Positions 1 through 11,399 of a stretch of 64,000 nucleotides of DNA are shown here, piece by piece. The notes below the pieces were generated by a model. That model ran no database searches and was not told the DNA's origin. It was given only the letters and a program-made list of their open reading frames with translations. The stretch covers positions 120,349,741 to 120,413,740 of the forward strand of contig CM041465.1 in the NCBI GenBank assembly GCA_023213395.1, read 5' to 3'. Each line of letters begins with the position of its first letter. The first letter of the stretch is position 1. The position numbers were made by a program, and so were the translations under genes. The DNA comes from Cycas panzhihuaensis. Lineage: Eukaryota; Cycadophyta.

Positions 1-1260
1 ATATGTTGTGTTACTCCAGTATCTATGATCCAAGATGAAGTATTTAAGGTGGTACTATTGGTAACTCCAAGTGGTGAAGGCAAAAGTGAATAAGCATAAC
101 TACAATAAACCTCAATATACTTAGTGGATTTGTTAATAGCATTTAATGAAGTGGTCCTAATTCTTTGAAGGTATGCATGAGCAAATTGTGTTCTACCAAA
201 AGTATCTCCAACAGAAGTATTATCAACATTATGTGTATTATAACACTGTTAATAGCTAGGTAGCTTGTTGGTGGTAATTCTATAATTTTTGGCATAGTGT
301 CTTTTTCTGTGACATATTTAGCATACAATTATTTAATTTCTAGTCCCATAAGAAGTATTGGGTTAGTTGGATTATCTCTAATTACTAGATTTGGGTCCAG
401 GTTGATTATTCTGGACTTGGCCTTAAGACTATTTTTGTTGGAATTAGGGAGCCTATTGACCATGAAGATGTTATCCTTGTTATCTACTTCTACCTCTTCT
501 GTGAGAATTACCATCTTTGTAAGAGGGTTAACTTTGATTTTTGGTATAAAAAAGATCTTCTTCCACTTAAAGAGTAGCATTGACAGGATCTAATATAATG
601 GTGAAGTTGGTGTCAAAGGTTTTATTAAATTTGATGAACTTATCAACAAGACCCTCAAAGTTTAAGGTCTTTAAGTTGCCACTAGATTGAAGACTTCCTA
701 ATAGATTTTTATAGTCTGGGATATGGAGATATGACTAAATAAAAAAATCTCATGTAATATATTGAGTCTTAAAGTCTTTATTAATGGCTAACTTGATGGG
801 ATAAAAGAGATTGATTATCTCACTTGTGTGTCCTTTCTGTATTTTTAATTTGTTCATCTTCAATACTACATGAACAAATTCTAAGTCTTATTTAGTGTCA
901 AAGTACTTCTTAAGAACTTCAAGGACTTTCTATATTATATCATATATAACTTCATCAATGAGGTTATACAAGGAATGATCAATACCATGATGTATCCTTA
1001 TATAAATTTTATTATCATCAAGTTCCTATTAGTATTTGGTTGCAACATTAGTGGGAGCAGATGGAGTAGTTCCTCCACAAGTAAGTGTGGTAGCAATAAT
1101 TGGTGTAAGCTATAAGTGATCTCTCTAAAGACCTACATACTTTGTAGCATTTTTTACAGCAGTGAACCAAATATCCCAATTTCTTTTCCCTTTAAGAATG
1201 CAGTTTATATTTTGTTTGAATTGTAAAGATATGGCGACTTTTGATAAGGAAAGAAATGAA
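1..1260 (-). pseudogene. Degenerate Ty1/copia gag and start of protease (copia A)
   Basis: Read on the minus strand, the segment near 1150-1200 encodes a gag N-terminal signature (NWDIWFTAVKNATKYV). Near 260-330 it encodes a broken CCHC zinc knuckle, with CHRKRHYAKN visible, a stop inside the knuckle and the last Cys replaced by Tyr. At the left edge it encodes WIIDTG, the aspartic-protease active site. Gag forms the virus-like particle and the protease matures it. The reading frame is broken many times by stops and frame changes, and the rest of pol lies outside the window to the left. The copia assignment rests on the gag-knuckle-DTG order. The subfamily is not determined. Confidence 0.7.
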
Positions 1261-1583
1261 TAAGGGACTATAGAAGTGATGACAATAAATGACTAATCAT
1301 TATTTATAAATAAGAGATGCACTAAAGAAGTGTAGTAGAATAAAGAAATGAGAATAGTTACCTAAAGATGAAGAGAGCACCTTAGAGAAAAAGTCACAAA
1401 CACTTGTGACAAATATTAACATGGTACAATAGGAATATGAGAAGTACTGTGATGAAAATTAACCACCAACACTTGTGGTAGAATTATCTTGATGCAGTAG
1501 GAATATAACATTATAAATATGATTGTACTATAGATCACTATTTGTAAATATGTGAGTGATCAATATACAAGATTATAGGCTAA

Positions 1584-2100
1584 TGTAGAACCTGACATCA
1601 TTGAGTGCACACAACTCTAAAACTCAAATATAGGATGCATAATCAACCTAATAACCTCTAACTTATGTCTAACGTATAATTTGATGTTATTTAATGGATG
1701 TCTAAGTTTCTAGTAAAATTAAGTTGGCATTCACTTACGACACTTATAATTGTGCTTAGTGATAAAATCCAAGTCACAATAGAGCCCAAGCACTTCCAAT
1801 CCTCACCCTATTCACTAATGAGAAGTTATATACCTTTTTCAAAGAGTGGTATATATATACCTACAACTATGATAGATATTGGACCAGGTATATTTTAATC
1901 TTATATTGAAGTTTTAGTTTTTTTAGTTAGTTATCAAGATGATCCCTTATTGAGGTATAATGGTATGGTTAACTAAGGCTCACCAATATTTCGATTAAGT
2001 CTAGTCCTAACTTAAAACCCACACCTATTTATGGTATGGTATTCTCCCAACCAAAGTATCTCAACCTTGTCGAGTGTATGTATAGGCACAAGAAGGTAAA
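1584..2100 (-). repeat. Possible decayed 5' LTR and primer site of copia A
   Basis: On the minus strand, bases 1600 to 1585 read TGATGTCAGGTTCTAC, which resembles the plant copia primer site TGGTATCAGAGC followed by CTAC, with several substitutions. Immediately above it a CA dinucleotide (1602-1603 on the complement) could be the LTR end, and a TATA-like ATAAATAGG lies near 2025-2035. The upper LTR border is not visible. No pairing 3' LTR is in the window, so this call is tentative. Confidence 0.3.
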
Positions 2101-3190
2101 AAATAATGTACATAATGTATTCCTTTTAAGGAGGGTGAAAAGATTATTAAATTTACATCAAACATATATGTAATTAAAAATGGAGTGCTTGCTTGGAGTG
2201 TTTTTAAAGTGATGAAATAAAATATTTAGAAGTGAGATGAGGGTACTAGATATTACTCCAATCTAGGTGTTTTTCCACTCATTTTTATAATAGACTTTAA
2301 AACCTTAAATAAATAAAGAAAATTTATTTACATTTTTTTTTTGTATACAAAAAAGTAGTTTTCACAAAAATAACAATAATTATGTCCCACTATAATAAAA
2401 TTAAGTATCAATTTTTGTATTAAAAACTAAACTCATAGCCATATTTTTAGCAAGCAGAATCAGGTTGAAATAAATTCTGTAGATTTTTGGTACCCCTACA
2501 AAGTGAACAAAACATATTTTTACATAATCCTTACTAAAGATAACTATTGTCTACTAAAATAGCAATAACTTTCTCCTATGACAGAGTGTCACTTGTTGTA
2601 CTGAAAAATAAACTTAGAGCTGCATCTTTAAAAATTAGAATTAGATAAATTAGAGTTTTTTAAAAATTTTGGTAGGCATGTGAATTTGAGTAAGAAGTTT
2701 TTTATTTTTGTAAAAAATCTAACTTACAAATATCTCATTAACAAATAAAATTTCCATCTTTTTCTAATCACTAGGATCCTGATATGGATAAGGTAAGAGT
2801 ATACAATTATATAAATTATAAATGTCTCTATATAAAATAAAAAAATGTAGCACCTCCTCTTATAAACATTTCTCTTTATAAATCTAAATGATAAAAAATT
2901 TTCAATAGTATTTTCTCTTATCAAATGGATAAAAAGAGGGGAAAGAAAAGAAGAATGGGAAATGAAGAAATGGATACCAAAGGATTGGAATCCTTGGGCC
3001 TTATAATTCCTTGTATTGTACCCCTAAACCTACAAAAGAGAAAGAAGGGAAAGTAAACAATGTTAAATTTAATATAATGGAAACTTTTTAAAAATTCTAA
3101 ATCCACTTACACAATCTCTATTCACTACATGGATTATGGGGGAGAAGGAAGTGTTGACTCCATTACAAGTATAAGTGAGGAATATGATGT
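2101..3190. other. AT-rich non-coding stretch
   Basis: No credible coding sequence is present. Two diverged copies of a segment of about 75 bp (around 2420-2495 and 2600-2680) share spaced matches such as CTCATAGCC/CTTAGAGCT and GATTTTTGGTA/AATTTTGGTA, so an old local duplication is likely. Short minus-strand open frames at 2724-3106 are low-complexity and resemble no family. Confidence 0.5.
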
Positions 3191-3196
3191 AAGTTA

Positions 3197-3500
3197 GTTC
3201 TGATACCAATTGAAAGGAGAGGATCTAACCTTCATCTCTATTCACTATACATAAAAGCAAACATGGGAGCAAGAGAGACTTGAAAGAAAAAGAGTAGTTT
3301 TCATAAAATAAGGAGGTAAGAATGAGCCTCCTCTATTCAGATTTTCTTTATATTGATGAGAGAGTATATTAAGGTTAGGGTTTTTCCTAATAAGATGAAA
3401 TTACACATAATAAATATAAAGTGTATTTCACTTGAGTGATCTAATTTAAAATTTACTTAAGACCCTTTTAGGAATAATAAACTAAAGTAATGACCTTGTG
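3197..3500 (-). repeat. Second minus-strand copia primer site and LTR remnant
   Basis: The complement of 3208-3197 is TGGTATCAGAAC, matching the initiator-tRNA-Met primer site used by plant copia elements. It follows an LTR-like end, CTCTCCTTTCA, after two spacer bases. The sequence to about 3500 reads on the minus strand like an LTR leader, with AATAGAGGAGG and then a pyrimidine-rich stretch. The outer border is lost where the E0 pol fragment begins. Ownership is unclear: copia A already has a nearer candidate primer site at 1584-1600. Confidence 0.45.
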
Positions 3501-5903
3501 GTATTAACCTATTTTACTAAGTATTTCATAATATTTATTGATGACTTCATAATAATAACTTAGGTTTTTTTTTTTTTAAGTTTAAATCATATATACTTTA
3601 ATACTTTATTAATTTTAAAGTGATGATTGAAAGATAAAATCTCTATAAAATATTAATCCATAAATTAGATAATGGGGGAGAATTCATTTCAAATAAATTT
3701 AAGGACTATTGTAAGCGCTATAGCATAAGGAAATAACCCACTAATTCTTATTCCCCACAATAAAATGAGATAATAGAAAAAAAAAAAAGGACCATTACTA
3801 AGATAGTTAGGAGCATGCTTAAGGATAAACATACTAGAAATAAGTATTAGGAAGGAGTTGTTCATATAACTACTTATTTATTGAACACACACATAACAAA
3901 GGCAATGAGAAGGGTCACACATGAAGTGGCTTGGTTAGGTCACAAGCTAAGTATTAAATACTTAAGAGTTTTTGGGTGTATAATATATGCTTATATTCTA
4001 GAATAGAGAAAGACTCAGTTGAATGATAAAAGCATTAAGTACATATTTATAGAATATAGTAATACATTAAGATCCTATAAATTATATGAACTTAAGGGTA
4101 AAAGAATCATCATAAGTAGGGATATCATCTTTAAGAATGATGAATTCTGTGAAAAAGAAATCATTAAAAAAGATAAAGACAAAAGCATTATGGTTGTTAT
4201 GTAATCTAATTTAAGTAGTACAAATGTACCTAATATATGTGGAGTGAGTCTATGAACTTCAAATCAAAGGGTTATAAAATGGATGCAAATGGGTCATAAC
4301 CCTCAAGATATTTTAGACATAAATTTTGAGAAAATAATAACTAGATCTCAAAAGATAAATTTTACACTAATAACTTAAGTCATGGAATCAAATAATCATC
4401 AAAACTTTGAAGAGGTAAATAGTCAAGATGAATTAAAAGAAGCAATTAAAGAGGAGTATAGTATCTTAGTGAAGAATGATACTTAGGAGTTAATTGATTT
4501 ACTACTAATGGAAATTGCCATTGGGATAAAATGGATCTATAAGATAAAGTTTAAGTCAAATGGTTCTATTAACAAGTACAAGACATGATTAATTATAAAA
4601 GGTAATGCTCAAAATAAAGACATAGACTATAATAAAATATTTACATCATTTACAAGGTTAAAAATAGTTAATTGTGGCCTTAGTTGCATAATAGGGTTAG
4701 AAAATCCGTCAGATAGATGTGAAGAGTTTTTTCTTGAATGGATTTGGTGATGAAGAGATACATGTCCAACAACCTAAAGGTTTTGAAGTAAAAGGAAAGG
4801 AAGATAAAGTCTGTAAACTCAAAAAGATCTTATATGGACTTAAACAGATACCTGAAGTATGATACTCTAAGATTGTTAAATACTTTAAAGAATTTCTAAA
4901 ACTTTAATCAAACCCCAACTTGTATATAAAGTTATAAGGAAGCTAAATATTTATTCTAGGTTTATATTTAGATGACCTACTATATACTAGGAATTATAAT
5001 TACTTATTCTAAAAGTTTAAGAAAGATATACATGAAGAGTTTAAAATAAAGATTTGGGACTTATATATTATTTCTTAGGCATTGAAGTGTGGCAAGATGA
5101 AAAGGGGATATTTGTATCATAAAGGAAAGACACATTAGATATGTCATATAAATTTAGTATGGTCTAATACCAACAAAAGTTGGGTTAAAATGATCTAAAT
5201 TTAAGGAATCTAAATCATTTGACCATATACTCTATAGGTAGTTTATTGGAGGCCTTATTTACTTTACTTTAACTCAATTAGATATTATATATATAATCAA
5301 TGTGGTTTCTAGGTTTATACATGAGCTTAAGGTTAAACATTGGTATGCAATTAAAAGAATTCTTAAGTATCTTAGAGGTGCCATTAGGTATGGTCAATAT
5401 TATAGGTCATTAGAGGATTATATATTGATTAGCTATATAGGCTCAAATTGGGTAAGTTATGTAGATGGAAAGAAGTCTACTTCAAGTTATGCATTTAGTT
5501 TAGGTATAGTAATAGTAACATAGAGTTTAAAGAAATAGGTGACAAAATCTCCATCTACTATATAAGTAGAATATAAGGAAACTGTAGAAGGAGCTTATAA
5601 GATAGTTTGGCTTAGAAGATTATTTTAGGACTTGCAAAAGGAACTGATTAGTCCCACACAATTATTTTGTGATAACCAAAATATAATTTAAATAAGGAAT
5701 CTAATATTTTATGGCAGGACAAAATACATAGAAACATAACATTACTTTATTAGAGAGCTAATACGACAAGGTGAGTTGGAATTAGTCTATTGCAGCATAA
5801 AGAATCAAGTGGTAAACATCTTTATAAAGGCACTTGGAAAATAAAAATAATCAAATTCAGAGATAAGCTTAAAGTCTCCTTAAATGGGTATTATGGGGGA
5901 GAA
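3500..5903 (+). pseudogene. 5'-truncated copia pol (E0): integrase, RT, RNase H
   Basis: The fragment starts inside the integrase core (FIDDF near 3540; LDNGGEFISNKFKDYC near 3655-3705). It continues through the integrase C-terminal region (LRVFGCIIYAYI near 3962; KYIFIEYS near 4038), the RT start (KWIYKIKF near 4530), the MDVK...FLNG motif near 4715-4745 and the GLKQ motif near 4840, and ends in RNase H (VNIFIKALGK near 5815-5840). It is the same family as E1 and E2 by order and wording of motifs, and it ends in the same polypurine tract, ATTATGGGGGAGAA (5890-5903). Dozens of stops, many of them TAG/TAA at expected CAG/CAA or TGG sites, make it non-functional. Gag, protease and the 5' LTR are missing. 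Confidence 0.85.
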
Positions 5904-5904
5904 A

Positions 5905-6090
5905 TACTAGGATAATGCTCATATTGAGGTTATTTTCTAAAGCTTAGAGGTGACACTTCTCCAACATTTATCAACACCAAGTGTTGGTAGACCTTGAGAG
6001 GTATGCCAAATACTCTTAGTCCTACCTATTTATTTATGGGGTTTAAAGGACTTAGTGTTCATCAACACCACCCTCACCATTAGATATGTT
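5905..6090 (+). repeat. Decayed 3' LTR of E0
   Basis: It directly follows the polypurine tract. The first bases, TACTAGGATAA, align with the family LTR tip TGTTGGGATAA with three transitions. A TATA-like TATTTATT (6027-6034) is followed 27 bp later by AGTGTT-CATC-AACACC (6054-6069), the same hairpin found in the E1 and E2 LTRs. The GC-rich part of the LTR is largely lost, and the copy is shorter than the roughly 330-356 bp of its relatives. The right border is approximate. Confidence 0.6.
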
Positions 6091-6600
6091 TATTCACGTT
6101 TTGGTTATCTTCTATTATTCTCTGATTCTATCATAAATCTTGGATTATATTTGTTTGAATTAAAGAGGCTTGTGATCAGAATAAATAATTATTTTCTTTT
6201 CAAGGAGGTAGTGTCTCCATGTTTTCATCACTTGGATGATGGTATATGGATCTTTATTCTAAGGTAAATAGTTATTCATTAACCCTGTATTAGTTTCTGA
6301 ATAGTATGAAATTAGTCTCCCATGTTGGGTAAGGACAACTCCCATGGCAATTTTAGAAGCATTAGTCTCAACCTTGAATACTTATTATAGATTTAGTAAT
6401 ACTAACATCAATGCAAAGCATAATCTTTTCTTTAGCTTATCAAAAGCCTAGCATCTATATTCTCCAAGCAATTCTACTATTATGCATAAGTAATCCTTTT
6501 CTTTTTCTAAATCTAATTTGGAGATGTTTATAACAATAATTTATCTTCTCTAACTAAGAGCATTAATTTCTTTGTTTTCCTTACTTTTTATGTGTTACAC
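6091..6600 (-). pseudogene. Ty3/gypsy RT-RNase H remnant
   Basis: The minus strand near 6445-6400 encodes an RT-to-RNase H connection (AFDKLKKRL). This is followed by the RNase H start, FKVETNASKIAMGVVLTQHGRLISYYSETN (6390-6300; expected VETDAS, with the catalytic Asp changed to Asn), and WRHYLLEKK near 6210. These are hallmark motifs of Ty3/gypsy pol, not copia. Frames are broken, and no LTR, integrase or upstream RT is seen. The plus-strand E0 remnant is likely inserted in or joined to this element. Confidence 0.65.
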
Positions 6601-6619
6601 TTAGAAGTCATACTTATAT

Positions 6620-6990
<371 letters not shown>

Positions 6991-7409
6991 ATTGATGGAT
7001 AACTTAATAGATAAATGGATATGTTAATAGTTGTATATACACACCATTCATAAGAGTATGAGTTATACATACCTCATAGCCTTTTATAAAGTTTTCTTTA
7101 CTTGTGTAGTTGATATTTATTAAAGTCTCTCTTTACATTATTTTCAATCCATTCAAACTTTATTTATTTTTTTGGTAGTCTTTTTTCATCTCACTATTGA
7201 ACTAGATTAACAACATTACATAATGCTTGTAGTTGTTTAAGTCTAGGTCTCTACAACCACCACAAGGAATCCTCAACATCAACTATAACCATTCTCATTT
7301 ATTAAATTGCATCAACCATAGTTAGTTGTGATTCTATATTGAAGGCTTCTCCTCTTGTACCTCACCCTTGTAGATACTTATTCAAAGAGTGCCTTAGCTT
7401 ATTACATTA
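6991..7409. other. Unassigned AT-rich sequence left of the outer copia
   Basis: No coding motif, LTR border or RNA gene is visible. It is the immediate left flank of the outer element and ends in AAAAC, the target duplication repeated at 33766-33770. Confidence 0.4.
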
Positions 7410-7414
7410 AAAAC

Positions 7415-7834
7415 TGTTAGGATTATTAATATTACTTTATGTTATTTCTTATGTCTTATTTAAATCACATGTGTAAATTATTATTTAAGTGATTTGAATG
7501 TTTAATGTTTAGAAGTTAATTAAATATTATGTGAAAGGTCGTTGAAATGCGCAACTACCCATTTCAATGAACCTCTCTAGTTATTAATATCATCTTCTAG
7601 ATTCAAGGAGGTGGTTTCAAGAATCTAGGACGTTGTTTTGTGGTTTGTAGAGGGTATCTTTAAGTTCTATTGTATAAGTCTATTTTATTAATAATATTTA
7701 GCGTTAGGAGATGGTTTTTCTTCCCCAGAAGGGGTTTTCCACCTGTCAAACCATGTGTACTTGTGCAATGTCTCTTTCATATGTTTTTTCTATTCATGTG
7801 ATCTTATGACATTGTTCATGTGCATATTCTCACA
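7415..7834 (+). repeat. OC 5' LTR
   Basis: It begins TGTTAGGATTATTAAT and ends TTCTCACA just before the primer site TGGTATCAGAGCC (7835-7847). It aligns along its length with 33322-33765. The main difference is about 24 bp missing here near 7635; in the 3' copy that stretch sits between short GTTG repeats. The primer site matches the 3' end of plant initiator tRNA-Met, as usual for copia. Confidence 0.85.
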
Positions 7835-7849
7835 TGGTATCAGAGCCTA

Positions 7850-8580
7850 TGTGACCCAAAATTTGCTTTAGTTATGAAATCTGTCCATCATATTGTGATT
7901 CAATAACCTTAGAATTCTGAGATGCAATTACAAGTAACCCCTTTGATGTAATCACATGCAACTTCACTAAATCTTCATATGCTAAAGCATGCTCCAATAA
8001 AACACATAACGAGACTAAAAGGGCACTCTTTGAAATCTCTCCATTGCCAATAGTTAAAGCTTTGCTACATTCGATCTCATAGCATTTCTACAGAAACCTT
8101 ATCATAGCAACATACATTTTTTTTAGTGGGAACAAAAGTTTCTATTTCCCTACTTCAGAAGGTTCCATCGCCTTTAGCTAATACTAGCAAATATAGTATA
8201 ATCTTTAAAAGGAGGGTACTTCTCTGGCATAGATTGACTGGACTAATTTACAATTCCGTCATCCTATTTTTGGAGGAAACAAATCCTAGAGGGCCATATC
8301 TCTTATATCTAACTTGTTATCAGCAGCTCCAAGCATACAGATACCTCGGCCAGAACAATGATACTAGTTCCAGTCTCAGGGAACACCCACCGATCAGTCT
8401 TTTTCTTCTTTTGAATTGGCTGCTCAATATCAAACTTTATAATGTACTACAGATAATAGTCATGGGGTCTCTATCCGCCATAAGCCTTTTGCTATAAGCT
8501 AAGAAGCTGCATTTCATTTGTTACCATGAGGTTTGTTTTCCTAATTCTTTATAGAGCTTGAGATTCTTGTCATTTGTCTT
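7850..8580. other. Unidentified segment between OC 5' LTR and the inverted block
   Basis: This segment sits where leader and gag would be expected but matches neither the family gag seen at 17596-18018 nor its leader. It is less AT-rich than its surroundings and contains an open frame at 8126-8497 (123 codons; hydrophobic, with RRVLLWHRLTGLIYN) that I do not recognise. It may be captured host or organelle-derived DNA, or filler from the rearrangement that inverted the core. No function is claimed. Confidence 0.35.
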
Positions 8581-8716
8581 CCATTTCAACAACCTTTTAC
8601 ACAATATTTAATTAACTTCTAAACATTAAACATTGGAATCACTTAAATAATAGTTTACATATGTGACTTAAATAAGACATAAGAAATAACATAAAGTAAC
8701 ATTAATAATCCTAACA
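8581..8716 (-). repeat. Truncated minus-strand 3' LTR of the OC family
   Basis: The complement of 8716-8581 reads TGTTAGGATTATTAAT and follows the first roughly 136 bp of the OC LTR closely. Homology stops abruptly inside ...GTTGAAATGG. It is preceded on the minus strand by the polypurine tract CATTAAAGGGGGA (8729-8717). The remaining two thirds of this LTR are absent. Confidence 0.8.
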
Positions 8717-11105
8717 TCCCCCTTTAATGTTAACTTTTATGATATGGAAAAAGAAGGTCTTCATAGTTAGTATGTAATTTTTAGGCACGAGTTTGTCTGG
8801 TATCTGAAGGATTACCAATATCAGATCTAACATCAGTAAGTGTTTTCTTTGCCCATAAAGGCTGTTTGTTAGAAATTGTTTCTGTAGTTACAGGTTGATT
8901 TGAAGAGTTAGATTGAGAAGAAGAGTCTATTTCGGTAGGTTCAGATAGAGTCCAATTCTGGACTTGAGTAAATAAGGATTCTATAATTTTCGGATCAACT
9001 TATTTGTCAGAGGGGTCAACTAAATAGGTGTTGGTTAACGGATTTTCAACTGGAAGTTCTACATAAGTAGAGGTTGAAGAAAATCCTTCTTCACCAAATA
9101 TTACATTATGTAAAATTAAAATTTGATGCATGACTAGATCCAAGAGTCTATAAGCTTTACTTTCTTCGTTGTATCCAACGAAGATATATTTTTGACTCTT
9201 AGGATCTAGGTTCTTATGTTTTTCTTTGGGAACGTGTCCCCACGTAATACTTCCAAAGGTTCATAAATGATTGACTGATGGTTTTCTTCTAGACTATTTT
9301 TATTCTGGAGTAACGTTTTGTAGGCATTTACTTGGTAGACAATTTAGAAGATAGTTAAATCAGTTGATTACTTTTGCCCACAACTTTAGGTCAAGGTTCT
9401 TTGCATGTAACATGTAGCAAGTCATCTCAACAAGAGTATGATTTTTGCATTTAGCAACACCATTTTTCTGAGGAGTGTATGCAACGGAATGTTGGAACTA
9501 AATTCTGTGATTCTTACAGAAAGAAGTGAATTTACCACTTTAGTATTCTTTGGCAGTATTAGATCTAAAAATTTTGATTTTTGAGTTTGATTGGCTTTCA
9601 ACAAGCATTTTGAATTCAATGAAAATATCAAACACTTAGCTACGTACTTTAAGCATGTAAACCTAACATTTTCTTGAATAATCATCAATAAATGTAACAA
9701 AATAATGAGAGCCAGAATATGATGTTACATAAAAAGGTCCACATATATCAGAGTGAACAAGTTCAAGTGGATCTTTTGTTTTAAATTATGTTTTATGTGG
9801 AAACATGTCCATGTGTTATTTACCTGTTACACAGGCTTCACAAACACCATAAATAGTATTTAAGGGTGGAAGTCCATGAATCATGTCATGTTTTTTTAGA
9901 TATTAAAGTTTGCCATAACTTGTATGGCCAAATCGTACATGCCAAAGTTTACTGACTGAGTCAGATTTGGCGATAAAGGCACTAAAGGGTTTTGTATTGT
10001 TATTTTGTAAACTTGATAAACTATAGAGACCTGTGTTATGATCAACATGTCTTGAGGTAATACGTTTAAATTTGTTTAATAGCTCTTTAATGATAAATTA
10101 AACTTTCCAGAATTCGACGACAAGATATTTCTAGCAGATTTGATAAATATTAATTAGGTTTAGTAATAAACTAGGTACGTAAAAGACATCCTTTATTGAA
10201 CCATCGTTTAAAGTAACATCACCTGATCCTTTTACTTTAAGTTGAGTTCCACTTCCAAAAGAAATCTCTTCTTTAGAGTTAATTTTGGATTGATAAGTGG
10301 ATAAATTTTTCTGGTGTCCTATCATATGATGGGATGCACTAGAGTTAAGGATCCATTGTGGTGGTTGATTAGTTGGGACAACAAATACAGAAGTTGTTAC
10401 TGTTAGAGAATGATTAAGAGTTTGTCAGTTTTGAGGTCGGGATTGAGGTCAGTTTTACAATCCCTTGGAAGCTTTCCATGCCTCTGAAGCTATTCTACTT
10501 CTACAGACATCAATAATTTGGTCCCTTTTATGACAATAGGCACAACTAGTGTTCTGAGAAGGATTTACATTGTTCCGATTAGGAAATAACTGATTAGGAG
10601 TATTCTGATGTTTAGATGGACTAGAATACTTAATATTGTTTTGGGAATTAAATTGAGAACCTCTATGAGGTTTCTAAAATTTTGGATTATTATTAGAATT
10701 ATTCTGTTGTTTATTTTTATTTTGTGACTTAGTTTTAAAAAATAAAGCCTAGGAAGAATCTTTTAATATGCCTGTTTGAATTAACATTGTTTGATGTTCA
10801 ATCTGTTGTTTTGTCAATTGATTGAATGTGATAGGAGGATTGCCAACTTGTTGTCTAGCAGTTTTAAAAAAATTAAAATGTTTTGGCAATTTGTTTATTG
10901 CAAGATGGACGAGCATATCATTGTCTTTAGCATGCGTGATTATTTTTTCAGTATCACCTTCTTTAGTTTTAGATGTAATACAGTTACTTAGGTCTTTATT
11001 AATTAATTGAATTTTACATAAAAAATCCTCAACATTGGTAAAATCATCATAAGTAAGGCTATACAGTTACTGTTCTAAGACAACTAGTTGATGTGTATTA
11101 AACTT
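8717..11105 (-). pseudogene. Inverted OC-family gag (C-term), protease and integrase; RT-RNase H deleted
   Basis: In minus-strand order it encodes: gag C-terminal half (11105-10700, HLAINKLPKHFNFFKTARQQ); a CCHC knuckle at 10544-10503 reading CAYCHKRDQIIDVC, with Gln in place of the zinc-binding His; the protease site at 10346-10338, read as NSS where D-S/T-G is expected; then the GAG-pre-integrase and integrase ([23 protein letters not shown] around 9750-9690; YTPQKNGVAKCKN around 9480). After the integrase tail (GNPSDTR, then KLHTNY) the sequence jumps at 8762-8764 straight to the 3' non-coding end, so RT and RNase H are missing. Multiple stops are present. The LINE interrupts its gag at 11105. 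Confidence 0.8.
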
Positions 11106-11399
11106 TTTTTTTTTTATAAGGTAAAATAATATTGAAGGGGTTTTAACTAGGTCCCCAAACCTTGTACATCAAAGCCCAGCAATAGGTGACAGATGACCAT
11201 GACAAGCCCATGGTCTAGCCCAAATTAAGAAAGATTCCTCTCAGTCAGTCCTATCAGTCTCTCCACTATATGCATCAATCCTTATTAGTCTCAGTAGCTC
11301 TTCTAGGTAGTCCTCCTTCCAAACCATAGTTCTTTTATTTGCCACTGCCTAATTTGCCAACCAGTCAGCTGCCGAATTCCCTTCCCTATAAATATGTTG

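Noticed and set aside
6055-6267. Plus-strand open frame of 70 codons
   Set aside because: It lies over the E0 LTR end and the minus-strand Ty3/gypsy RNase H; only those show family motifs.
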